Source: Paulownia fortunei
Lineage: Eukaryota; Streptophyta; Magnoliopsida; Lamiales; Paulowniaceae
DNA length: 64,000 nt
Direction: 5' to 3'
Assembly: GCA_019321725.1 (NCBI GenBank)
Contig: CM033109.1
Location: 5,425,993-5,489,992, forward strand
The translations under genes and the position numbers were made by a program. Under the pieces are notes generated by a model. The model saw only the letters and a program-made list of their open reading frames with translations, made no database searches and had not been told where the DNA came from. This document shows, in pieces, positions 50,101-60,590 of the stretch (position 1 is its first letter; each line of letters starts with the position of its first letter).

Positions 50101-52832
50101 TCTGCCACTGCAGAATGGCAAAGAAGTGTTTCTCTGGCTATTATGAGACATATATTCACTCTAGCTATGATCACCCCTTGTCAATCACAACCAACCTTCC
50201 AGTCATCAGATGAATGTCCACAAAAAACATGTTTTGCATGATGCAATTGATTACATTCAAGTTTAAGGCGCAATATCAGCACCTGTCGAGAGATAATAAT
50301 TGGCTTCTTCAAAAATTCAAAGTTGAGTCACAAGAACAAATCAAAGATGAATAGCTTCAACTTAATGATTGGAGAGGATATCACTCAACCCCTATTCCTC
50401 TTCTGAATAAATATAAAGAACAAGAAGTGGTGTTCTACAAAAGCATGCTTGATCTATATCTACCTTTGCATAAAGTGAAATTACCAACAATGGACTTCTA
50501 CCCACATCAGTGAATGTCAGCAACAAGTATATTTTTAGAAAAGCAGATTTGACTGTGTTTGGTTTCAATATTGGGGGTTTACGTTTATTTTCCATGCAAA
50601 TGGTGTTTTTGAAAGTAGATTTGATAATGAGATTGTGTGGTGGGTTCTTAGTCAGGAGTATGACCGGAAATGAAAATGCATTCAGATCAAGTGTTTTCGG
50701 AAAATTTAATTTGTTTGAATCAAATGCATGTAATCCATGAAAACAAAGAAAAGAAGTTAAAAACATCATTTGGATGCTTTTAAAAGTGGGCCAAATTTCA
50801 AACATGTTTTTGGAAATTTTAAAAAATGAAAATTGGAAAGGAAGAATCAAAAAAATTCCCAACCAGAGAGCCAACCAAAAGGACAACATTTTGTTAATAT
50901 GTATTTTAGAAATTGAAACCAAACTTAGGTAAAAATTTACAAATACTATTTTAGCCCCATTTTGATGGACCCTGTTCGAGTTTTTTAGGGAAAAGTGGCT
51001 GAGAACTAAACTGAAGGAGATGCACCATGTTCTATTTGAATTAAATTAGAGGTGGAGGGATATGAAAACCTAATAAACTCAATCCTTGTGACCCTCCCAA
51101 ATAGGGCAAAAAGGACATAAAGCACTAAAAGGAGTGAAATAGCCTTAATCAAATTGTGCAGTCAAAAGAATTGTAATGATAAATAACTACAACATTAGTC
51201 ATCTCACTCTTCTTAATAATTTTTGTTCTAATCATTTCCATTACCCCCTCCCTTTTCCTATTCCAGATAAGGTAGAGTTCTCAGATTATACTTGCCCCAC
51301 AGGACATGCACGTTAATATCACCAATTTCCCTAATAAGGGACCTCCTACCAATTTTTTAGAAAGTTTAGAAGCAAAAACCATTCTATGAACCTGGATATA
51401 ATATTTTGACGAAGTCTGATTCGAGAACTTGCAATTAACATTCCATAAAACTGAGGATGGAAATGCTGATGGAAAGAAGAAAATCTAACTCATTATAACC
51501 CATTAAATAGAAAACCCGCACAAATGCTTGAATATTGAGACCCAGTTTCTCTGTTGGCATGAAATTCCAACCTCAAAAATTAATTCATGGGAGATCAACA
51601 CATAATCCAATTATTCTGGGTATAATTTTGACTCCCAGTTCTGATGTCCGCATGCATTGCTTAACTCAATTCTAATTTTGGCCGATATAAATACCATTAT
51701 GCAAATAATACATAATGTCAGCGAAACAAAAACAAAAGTGAATAATATATATTTTCAGAAAAAAAAAAAAAACAAAAACTTCCACATCAGCACCAATTGC
51801 AACACACATACACTAAAATACAACAGAACCACAATTACATCAAGCTCTAATGACACACAATATCATAAGCACTAGAATAAAACAGGAGTTATAAGGCTCT
51901 ATTTTAACCTTGAATTTTAGCGAGAAATGTACTAAAAAGTATATTAGTCTCATTTTAGGGTTTGAAGGAAAATGCAAAGGAAATGTTTCTGTGAATATAA
52001 TCGTGTGAAGTAGGTATTGTTTTATACTTATATTTCATTTGTTTCTCTTGATACTCCATTGCATTCAAAGGATACTTAATATTAAAATTTATTTTTTCCA
52101 TACGGAAAATGTGATAAGATTTAGTTTCCTATGCTTTTCTGTTTCCTTTTCCTCACTCAAATCCTAGATCCAGCAATAGCATAAACACGCTTCTTTTGCA
52201 ACATAAAGATTGCACGAGTGTTATGAATGTTGCGAGGCGTAAATTAGAGTCCCATCAGACCCCAAGAATTAGTCTTTAAATTGCTGCTGCTGTAGTGCAA
52301 ATACACATGCAGTTGGGAAATATGTGCAAATTGTCAATATCATCTTCACTCCAAATTGTTAAAACAAAATGTAAAGGAATATCTTATTTTTCATACTTAT
52401 TCCAAATTTTAAGATTATCCTATTTTTAAGTCTGAAATAACTAACCTTTGGAAGATATGAGTAGATGCCCACTCTTGAATATCTGTAAATCATCAAAAAA
52501 AATAAAAAGCATCAAGAAAAGCAACAACCCACAAAATAAAACAAGCCAAAACCAAAATTTCATGAATTAAAATCGATCGAATAATTCCTAAACCAAATTT
52601 AAAATAGGAAAGAGTATAAACTCGAACTGGATGCATTGACAAGATTTCAACTTTAGTTTGACAATTACGTGACTAAACTTGACTATAAAAACACCCAACA
52701 TTTACATCCCTCCTTTCCTTTCTTTGAACTCACGCAATAAACATCGAACAACAAAAACAACATAACTTAAAGCATTACCGTATTCGAGTTCACAACACGA
52801 GGGCGTTCAAATGCGGCAAGAGAAGCCGACAT
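34864..52832 (-). CDS. REN1: REN1-type Rho/ROP GTPase-activating protein (PH, RhoGAP, coiled coil)
   Basis: Twenty-two coding exons, - strand, join in phase to 871 aa: 52779-52832, 52446-52482, 49651-49727, 49392-49462, 49233-49311, 48938-49082, 48666-48785, 47871-47948, 47058-47113, 46909-46978, 46685-46772, 45072-45315, 44179-44400, 42480-42818, 41508-41557, 40553-40613, 40382-40465, 38079-38192, 37834-38003, 36532-36601, 35672-35875, 34864-35046. The start is MSASLAAFERPR. A PH domain follows (about residues 20-130; GWKSWKKRWFILTR, FPDGRDGRAFTLK). The RhoGAP domain (about 165-370) has the arginine finger in GILRQS near residue 203, plus DCVKHVLRELPSSPVPASCC and ENRMTPSAVAACMAPLLLRP. After an acidic linker comes a coiled coil at about 577-715. 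The C terminus reads LVELTTRLDFFKERRSQLME and ends SPPWN, as in REN1 rather than PHGAP1/2. REN1 switches off ROP GTPases at exocytic vesicles and the tip membrane in polar growth. Confidence 0.92.
38840..39641. mobile_element. Non-autonomous hAT-like element in a REN1 intron
   Basis: The left end reads TAAGGGGTGGGCATT; the right end, reversed, reads TAAGGGGTGGCATTTGG. Ends of the AGGGGTGGGCA type are typical of plant hAT elements. Just inside both ends are GGGTACCCGA-like and CGGGTTCAGG-like stretches in opposite orientation (GGTACCCGAGTTGTTGGGTTC and GGGTACCCGATTGGGTAAATCGGG). The 802 bases encode no transposase. It sits in the intron between REN1 exons 40382-40465 and 38079-38192. An eight-base target duplication is not obvious, which suggests age. 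Confidence 0.6.
41150..41410. repeat. Possible truncated retroposon tail in a REN1 intron
   Basis: On the - strand the sequence runs into TCTCTCTTTCTTTCTTAATGAAATTTC and an A/T run. This resembles the 3' end of plant LINE-type elements, where a poly-pyrimidine stretch and TTAATGAAA precede the tail. A palindromic AAATGGGTGAGCC/GGGTTCACC region sits beside it. No reverse transcriptase motif is present, so this is a weak call. Confidence 0.3.
45451..45580. repeat. Tandem duplication, 72-base period, in REN1 intron 11
   Basis: TGCAGCACGAAAGAGGCAAA at 45451 recurs at 45523 as TGCAGCACATAAGAGGCAAA. Both are followed by ATGAAATA-T-TTATTAACC-GCTATAATAGT. A CT run separates the copies. No coding content. 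Confidence 0.85.
45590..46065 (-). pseudogene. Coding-like gene-fragment island in REN1 intron 11
   Basis: On the - strand an open stretch from about 46065 to 45783 reads like real protein (LRKLNFTSNEILHISDVKLS, VEKLGSKDVEKPRDDAAEIL, LSNEVSAFFSDEPVCNLFWW) and ends in TGA at 45783. A further open stretch continues at 45770-45590 (AFLAKNSFFVQSQPFIPLVD). The piece repeats internally: GCTCAAAAGATGTGGAGAAACCA and GCTCAAAAGACAGAGAAATCA on the - strand, about 150 bases apart. It is flanked by the 72-base tandem duplication. I do not recognise the parent gene. It is not needed for the REN1 frame, since the flanking exons join in phase without it. A captured gene fragment or old pseudoexon is the simplest reading. 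Confidence 0.35.
50557..50924. mobile_element. MITE-like inverted-repeat element in REN1 intron 2
   Basis: GTTTGGTTTCAAT at the left end is matched by its reverse complement ATTGAAACCAAAC at the right end, thirteen of thirteen bases, 368 bases apart. Inside lie further partly complementary blocks (ATTTTCCATGCAAATG... and AAACATGTTTTTGGAAATTTT). No coding sequence is present. The element lies in the large intron between REN1 exons 52446-52482 and 49651-49727. Confidence 0.6.
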
Positions 52833-54540
52833 TTCGCTTTTTCTTTTTCCCTTTTCACAGTTGAGTTAACATCTCAACTGGGATTCAAACTCTGAGTCGA
52901 CTCGGATCGAACTCAGGCCACAGAATAGGAGAAGATCTACACAATGGAGATTGATGAACCACCAGAACTGGACTTATTTTTTCTTTTTCTTTTGAAGAGT
53001 TTTTTGAAAGAAAAAAATGGATAAACGAAGCAATAGCAGCAACCAACCAGAGCTGCTTTTTTTTTTCACAAGTCTTTTCTCTCTCTTCTTTTTTGTTTGT
53101 GTTATGCGAAGGGAGAGCTGGGGTTGGGGATGAGGGGTGGGGGGGGGATTAGGTGTGGTGGTAGTGTAATAGTGGTTGTGGGAAGTAATAATTCTACTTA
53201 TTTCATTTTTATTATTAGTCAATACGTTGCTTTTCACCTACTTTTTGGCCGTGACTGACTCTCAAGATTGATTTTTTATCCAGTACTATACTTGACTGCA
53301 GTAATTGTTTGTGTTAATATTAAGAAAAATAAAATAAAATTTAGGGAGATAAAGGGCTTTTTAGGTATTTGAATTATTGAAAAGTGCCACATCATGAATT
53401 TAATATTAGATATAAATTTACATATTGTAGTGAATTATAAAATCCTGATATCTTAAAAGTTATTTAATCTTTTGCATGTGTAATAATAATATTTTGTTTT
53501 GAATTTAATGCTTTGATACTCATAATTTAATGAGTTATGTACGAATTGATGATTGATTTATGGTCATAATTTAGAATCGATAATTAAAAATTTATTTAAA
53601 TTCAATTCGTTAATTTTATAAATTTTAAATATATTTTTTTATTCAATAAAATATGAAATTCAGTTCTAACTTGACTCGATTAGTAAAAAAAATAAAAAAT
53701 ATGTGTTAAAATATTAAATTATTCGAATTCGATTCATATTTAAATTAATTAAAATGCATTCAAACTTAACTTGATCAATAATAAAAATTAAATTTAAATA
53801 TAATTTTTAAAAATTAATAAAAATTCAAATAATAAAGCGCTCGATTTGACACCTGATTGTGTAACGACCATCTAATTTAAGTTTTCTTTCTCATGGGATT
53901 CCAATTTCAGGTCAATCCAAGAAAATGAAACGAATGGGGTGTAAATTTTGAGGTGCAGAATAAAGGCAGGAGAACACTGTCGCAATAAGAATGTACAACC
54001 CATAAAGCGTGGCTCCATTTCCTAAGTGTTGTTTATTGTGCAATAAAAGTTTGTACCTATCTTGTGGTACACTTACATAATTGGTATGGATTAGCAGTTG
54101 TAGCAGTAGTTGTTGTTGTTGTTGAGGAGTTACTCCTTCATGTGGTGGGTGAATTAAGGCATTTGTGGTCCAGCAAATGGGACACAGCCAGCGCATTAGT
54201 CAGTAGTCAGAGTTTGAAGCATGGAACCATTTTTGGCTTTTGCTAACGCCCGCTCAAATTCTCTTTGTTTCTTTTTCAATACATCTCTATCTTAGGTCTC
54301 TCTCTCTTTTTTTTTTTTATAGGGTTATTTGTATTCATTTTTTGGCGCCCACCTTTTCTTATGTTTGAATTTTTCAGTAAAAAATTAATTTTCATCATTA
54401 ATTTTTCAAAAATTATGATAAAATATATTTAAATTCAGAATATCCATATTCCTGTTATAATTTTGAAAAGAAGGTATAACTTTCTGAACTCCCTTAAAAA
54501 ATTTTGAAGAAAAAAAATAATGAGTGATAGTGACTTTAAA
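52833..54540. other. REN1 promoter/leader and adjoining intergenic DNA
   Basis: On the - strand, the bases just above 52832 are the REN1 leader. A long CT/purine-pyrimidine-biased zone at about 52970-53160 (including a G run near 53140) looks like promoter or leader. Beyond 53280 the DNA is AT-rich. A TTG run at about 54110-54125 opens short frames in both directions that I regard as repeat artefacts. Confidence 0.45.
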
Positions 54541-54559
54541 ATTACAGGGTCTTTCATGA

Positions 54560-55410
54560 TATAAACTTTTTACTTTTATTAAATATTATTTTATTTTTTT
54601 TACTTTTAATTTATTTTACTACTTTGTATTTTTATTCTCTCACTTCACCTTTTTGTAATTTCATTGTCTCACTTTATCCACGGTACCATAAAAAAATTAA
54701 TTAAATTACTCTTATCAATTATTTATAAAATTACTTTAAAAATTTCTAAAATTAATATATTTATATTTATATTCTAATATTTTTTCAACTTAATTAATAA
54801 TATTTAACATTAAATTTATTTTAAATTTTATTATTCTTAAAACAATAGTTGTTTGTTATAAATATAGTTTCTGTTAAATTTTTATATCATATGATATTTT
54901 TGATTAGGTAGTACATTTTACTTATAAATTTTCTACTTATCATAAATATAAAAAATATATAATATATTTTAAAAAATTATTTTGTTAAATACATAGATTA
55001 TTAGTAATAATTTCTCATTATTAATGGAATTATTAAAATTTCATAAAAACAATATTAAATTAAAAAAAAAATTATTTTTATGTATAATTAATACTATTAA
55101 ATAAATTATAAATAGTCAATTTATCGTAATTTAATAGATACTATATTCTATTTAAAAAAATTATAATTATTTTACTAATTAATTTTATTACTATTATAAC
55201 ATAAATATAAATTTATTAATTTTAGAACTTTCTAAAGTGGTTTTACTATAAATAATTAGTAAGAGTATTTTGGTTAATTTTTTTAAAGTATGAGGGGTAA
55301 AATGAGATAAAATTAGAGTATAAAATGATAAAATAAGATAATTGAAAATATAAAAAGGTAAAATGATACTCAACAAAAGTAGATGGGGCAAAGTAACATT
55401 TACCCTATAA
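54560..55410 (+). repeat. AT-rich dispersed repeat, copy 2, with loose inverted ends
   Basis: The centre (about 54760-55000) matches, in inverse orientation, the repeat at 8930-9470. The outer parts resemble each other in inverse: TTTTTATTCTCTCACTTCACC, then TCACTTTATCC on the left; on the right, reversed, blocks such as ATCATTTTACCTTTTTATATTTTC and CTCATTTTACCCC. This would fit a degenerate non-autonomous DNA element about 850 bases long. No protein is encoded. Confidence 0.5.
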
Positions 55411-58355
55411 AGAATATAAACTAATCAAAAAAGTAATAAGTGATATAAATTTTAAATTTGAGGTTCTTTTCGATTGCGTAAAGAGTATTTATTAATTATT
55501 GAACATAAAAAAAATATTTATTTATTTTTATGATTGTAAATGGTACACGAAATACATAATTTTCAAAATGAAACGAAAGACTTAAATTTAGGTATAATTT
55601 TTTTTAATAATACAATATATCCTATATTTAAAAAAACATAAGGAGTTATCTTCAAATGCAATATTTTTTATAAATAAGTAATAATATATCTTATATGTTT
55701 AAAATGTTCGCTCATTTCTTTTATAAACAATATAATACCTTATATTTAGGTTAGTATAAGTGGGTATAATTGAAGAGAGTTTCAAATTTTTACTTTTGGT
55801 TTATTATATTTTTATATTTATTATCCAAATAAGTGACTTTTTGTTAAATTTTTAATATATTATATATTTTCATAGTTTTGTCTCAAATTTTTGACTTAGA
55901 ACAAAAATGTCTTTGCGAAAACTTCAATTTGAAAAATTATGTGGATATCAAAACTCCAAACCTTTAGAAGTGATGAATGCAAATAACTCATTTTTTTATT
56001 TTTACTTTTTTTCTTTTCTCATTAGTGATTTGAGTCTTGTCTTTTAAAATCAATATACATTTTTTTTTCTAGTTTGTTATTCCTTTTTTATTCATGAAAT
56101 GTTTCAAAATAGAATTTTATTTTTTTATTTTTTTATTTAAATATTATCTCACCTAAGATGGCGTAAAAAATGCATCAGGTATACATCTTATCATGTATTT
56201 CACACACATTCATGTGTATATCTGTATATGCTTATGCAAATATGTAATGAGATGTATATCTGATTTATATCATCATATATATAATATTTACAAAACTCTT
56301 AAAAAACAGTAAAATGGCATCACTAACCCTATAATTTTACGTTGAGTCAAATGTAATATTCAATTTTGATATAAATGGAACTAGCATCTTGTACCATCAC
56401 GAGGTACTTAAATTCTAGTTGAATAAAACCCCTTATTTATAATATATTTATAATATTTAATGTATTGAATATTTTAGTGTACTATTTCTCTTGAAATAAT
56501 AAAAGTTGGATGCCTTCGTGATTGGCATGATAATATAATTTTATATTTTTCTTCTTCTTTTGAAAAAGGTAGAATGGGTTGTTGAGCGTTTTTTCTTGTT
56601 GGTTTTATATATATTTTATTAAAAATGACTTAAATACAACAAATTCAACTTAAATTTTTTGAGTTGGGACTCTTTCTTATTTCACAAACAAAGTCATGAA
56701 CAAAGCATTTGACTTACCTTATATAATATTTTGCTATAATCCATCCATTTCTTAATTAAAATTTGGTTACTTATTAAAATTATATGTATTATTTTATTTG
56801 TTGTTATTCTCATTTAAGAACCTCATGATGATAGCATGGGCCCTTTAATGTATTAACATGTAATATTGAGTAATTCATCAAAGTAGGACCTAATAAATTA
56901 TGCGAATGTAGTAGATAAAAATTAAATTTTTGTGCTAAATAAGTACCATCCACATTGAAAAAAAAAATCATTTGATTTTATAGTCAATTATGCGAGGGAG
57001 GAATACTGAAACTTAGTTTACATGTAAAAAGTAAAATATTTTTTCTTCAAATTGTTTGATATGATTTGAAATTAGCCCATAATTGATGGGTGCAAACTTT
57101 TTAAAAATTAAGTTATAATGTAATGACATACCTTTAAATTAGCCTAAAAAAATAAAAATTAAAGTTTGTCTGCCAAAAGTTGTACATTATTTCTATTTGA
57201 GTTTTTTAGCAAACAATAATTTAGATATTTCAATATTATATGTAATTATAACGTAATGAAGACACATGAAAAGAGGGTATATAGGCAGCAAATTTATAAC
57301 TAATTTTATTGTATTTTATACGTAATTATCAATCTAACCCCCAAATCACACATCCAGCATTTAAATCTAACACACACAAAAATACACACAATAGGTATAT
57401 GATATATTTCAAATAAATATATAATTCTTGAACACAATCTTCTTATACATGATTATTTTTTTTAGAGATAATTATTTATTATTTACTCTTTTAATGACTC
57501 AATGTTTCTTAAGTTGAGATTATTTTGTAGATTAGTAATAGCATGCGGAAAATGATTAAATGTTTAATTTAATAATTAGAAATTCAAATAGCTAGCTAAA
57601 GATTTTAGTTTAGTTAATATGACAATTACTAGACAAGTTGAGTCTTTATATATATATATATATATATATATTGTACCCCAGAATTTAATATGCGAGTTAG
57701 TATGATTATATAATTTTCATACAAAATGGCATTTTAATATAAATAATGTTGGTCAACCCATTTTCCCTAAAGTCGATATCATCAAAGATGATTACATTTT
57801 GGATGAGTTTTGTAAAATTCAAACTATTTGTCAAATATTTTCACAATTTAGATTTGCTTACCCATGAGTTCGAGTTCGCCTTGTAGATTCATTCATATAT
57901 TTTAAAATATATAAAAAAAATTATAAAAATAACATAATTATTTTTTTTAAAAAAATATTTAGAAAATAATATTAAATAAATACATATATTAAAATAAAAA
58001 ATTAAAAAAGACGGATTTAAAATAGATTAAGTTTGAAAAAAAAATTTATTTATAATTTTAAAAACTGAGCTGTTTGTCATTCCTAAATATTCTTTATAAA
58101 ATTTTGATTTCTTCAATCCTATTTTTTCCTTTTTAAAAACTTGTCTACTTTATATGGTGTATCTGTTTTTTAATTTATACTTCTGTTAATGACCCACACT
58201 TGAAAGTAAGTGAACCCGAAGCCACGATTTTTGTCGAAATGGAATGCCTACCTCAAAACTTCTTGCCTGCGTCTGTTATTCACTTTCTTTTCCTCAAGTT
58301 TGATTCTTGAACTGCAATCGTAGAACATAAGATTCAAGATTCAGCAGACGTAGGT
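55411..58355. other. AT-rich intergenic DNA up to the PPR gene
   Basis: No coding frame is supported. A TA microsatellite lies at about 57650-57671. The last 200 bases before 58356 have a more balanced composition and include the probable leader of the PPR gene. The distance to REN1 on the other strand is 5.5 kb, so the two promoters are unlikely to be shared. Confidence 0.6.
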
Positions 58356-60590
58356 ATGGCATTAACAATGATACGAAAGAACCTGTTTTTGAACCCATAT
58401 TTCCATTTTCCATCTCAAAACCTCACCCTTATCAATCTTTTCACTTCAAAACCACACTTAAACCCTGTTTCCAATTCGGCAAACCAAGATTTAGGCAGGG
58501 TAGAAACCCAAATTACAACTTTATGTCAAAAACCTAACTCCCTTGTCCATTTCAGCAGAGCTGTTTCTCTTTTTGAGCAATCTGTGGATACGGGCTTCGT
58601 TCCTTCAGGGCCCACGATCGATCTTCTTTTGCAAACCCTTGTCAAGAATAAAGCGTACAAAGTGGCTTTCAGTGTTTATAAGAAAATGACAAATGCTGGG
58701 GCTTCGCCGAGATATTTGTCTTTATCTGCTTTGGTTGAGTGCTTGGTGAATTTCTGCGTGCCCAAATTGGCTGTGGCAGCAATTGGGTTGATTGTAAAGC
58801 ACGGCTATACCATTAATGTATACGTTGCAAATATGGTGTTGAATGGTTTTTGTTGTAACGGGTTTGCTGTTAAGGCTGAGGTATTCTTAGGTGAAATGGA
58901 TAGAAATTCTGTGTCGCGGGATAGGGTTAGTTTTAATACCTTGATAAAGGGATTTTGCCTCGAGAGGAAATTAAATGAAGCTATGAGTGTAAAGAAAACG
59001 ATGGAATGTGCAAATGTTGTTCCCGATTTGATCACATATAGTATTCTGATGGATGCTCATTTTGTGGAGGGTCGGGTGGATGAAGCAATGAGGTTGTTGG
59101 AAGAGATGAGGATGAAAGGGTTGGAACCAGATGCTTTCTCCTATGGCACGCTTATTCATGGTTTTTGCAGTAAAGGAGATGTTGATAGAGCGAAGGAATT
59201 TTGGAATGAGATGTTGGGCAAAGGAATTTCTCCAGATATAGTTACTTATTCCTGTTTGATGCGTGGTCTCTGCCAGAAGGGAAATTTGAATGAAGTGAAG
59301 CAGTTGTTCAATGATATGATGAAAAATGGGATCCGTCCTGATGTTGTCATGTTTACGGGTATGATTGGTGGGCTTTGCCAATTTGGGAGGACTGAGAAAG
59401 CAGTGGAATTGTTTAATTTCATTCTGGAAAAGGGTGAAGAGCCTAGTAAAATAACATATAATGTTCTAATTGATGGATTATGCAAGGCAGAACTTTTAGA
59501 AGATGCTCTAAAGATTCTGGAAATGATGGTGGAGAAGGACAAGAAACCTGATGTTGTAACTTACACTACTGTATTGAGAGGCCTCTGTGACCTTGGGAAG
59601 GTTGATGTTGCCATGAAACTTTTCGATTCGATGCTCTCAAACGAGAACTGTGTTGAGCCTGATTCATGGACTATTTGTACGCTAGTCCAAGGGCTGTGCA
59701 GGGAAGGCCGTCTTGGAAAGGCAGAAAAAATTAATCGTAAGATGACTAAACACAAGAAACCAACGAATGTTGTGTCATATACTGTGCTAATTGGAGCTTA
59801 TCTGAAGGTAGGAAATGTTAAGAAAGCTATGAACCTTTGGAAGGAGTTTATAGAGTTGGGATTGATTCCAGATTCAAGGGCTTATAGTGCTTTTATAGAT
59901 GGGTTATGCAGATGTAACCTTATGAACATTGCTAAAGGTATTTTTACTAAAATGAGAACCTGTGGCCCTAGTCCTACCTCATTTGACTACAGCACATTGA
60001 TGGCTGCCTTATCCAGGGAGAGTAGCTTGGAGCAAGCAAGAGCTTTATTTAGAGATATGGTCAGTGGCAGTTGTGAACCCGATGTTGTCTCATACAACAT
60101 TATCATTGAATTAACCATTAAAGCAGGCGATATTCAGTCTGCCAAAGAATTACTTGTTGATATGCAGCACAGGGGTCTACGTCCCGATGCTTTGACTTTC
60201 ACAATTTTGATTAATAGGTTTTCAAAATTAGGACTGATGGAAGAGGCTGAAAGTTTATTTGAAAGAATGAAAGCATCTGGCTTCCCACCAGATGCCTTTG
60301 TTTATGATTCTTTACTCAAAGGCTTCAGGGCAGAGGGCAAAACAGAAGAAATAATCAATTTGCTTCACAAAATGGCTGCCACAGGTGTTGTTCTTGATGC
60401 TGAACTGACTTCTACTATCTTAACGTGTGTATGTGATATACCTGAAGCTCATGATGTTGCAAAGCTTCTACCAAAATTTACCCAAGAGAAATTAAAAGGA
60501 AGTAGCATCCCTTGCGATGAGTTGTTAACGAAACTCCAAAATATTGTTCCCATGCTTCAAACCTCTATCCCTCAATCAGTACAACCATAG
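58356..60590 (+). CDS. P-class pentatricopeptide repeat protein (At4g28010-like)
   Basis: An intronless frame of 744 aa, usual for this family. The N terminus (MALTMIRKNLFLNPYF) is basic and hydroxylated with few acidic residues, consistent with a mitochondrial or plastid transit peptide. From about residue 86 to 690 it is a near-continuous array of roughly seventeen 35-residue PPR motifs, each with the (V/D)(V/I)xYxxLIxGxC and AxxLFxxM pattern, for example ITYNVLIDGLCKAELLEDAL. There is no E, DYW or SMR domain, so it is P-class; such proteins bind specific organelle RNAs and affect their splicing, stability or translation. The motif order and the AGDIQSAKELLVDM and INRFSKLGLMEEA blocks resemble Arabidopsis At4g28010 as I remember it. 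The start ATG is the first in frame; another follows four codons on. Confidence 0.93.
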   Translation: MALTMIRKNLFLNPYFHFPSQNLTLINLFTSKPHLNPVSNSANQDLGRVETQITTLCQKPNSLVHFSRAVSLFEQSVDTGFVPSGPTIDLLLQTLVKNKAYKVAFSVYKKMTNAGASPRYLSLSALVECLVNFCVPKLAVAAIGLIVKHGYTINVYVANMVLNGFCCNGFAVKAEVFLGEMDRNSVSRDRVSFNTLIKGFCLERKLNEAMSVKKTMECANVVPDLITYSILMDAHFVEGRVDEAMRLLEEMRMKGLEPDAFSYGTLIHGFCSKGDVDRAKEFWNEMLGKGISPDIVTYSCLMRGLCQKGNLNEVKQLFNDMMKNGIRPDVVMFTGMIGGLCQFGRTEKAVELFNFILEKGEEPSKITYNVLIDGLCKAELLEDALKILEMMVEKDKKPDVVTYTTVLRGLCDLGKVDVAMKLFDSMLSNENCVEPDSWTICTLVQGLCREGRLGKAEKINRKMTKHKKPTNVVSYTVLIGAYLKVGNVKKAMNLWKEFIELGLIPDSRAYSAFIDGLCRCNLMNIAKGIFTKMRTCGPSPTSFDYSTLMAALSRESSLEQARALFRDMVSGSCEPDVVSYNIIIELTIKAGDIQSAKELLVDMQHRGLRPDALTFTILINRFSKLGLMEEAESLFERMKASGFPPDAFVYDSLLKGFRAEGKTEEIINLLHKMAATGVVLDAELTSTILTCVCDIPEAHDVAKLLPKFTQEKLKGSSIPCDELLTKLQNIVPMLQTSIPQSVQP

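Noticed and set aside
54064..54246. Frames over the TTG repeat on both strands
   Set aside because: They translate a trinucleotide run (poly-V or poly-Q/L) with no flanking domain; repeat artefact.
58971..59542. - strand frames opposite the PPR gene
   Set aside because: Shadows of the repetitive PPR codons on the other strand.
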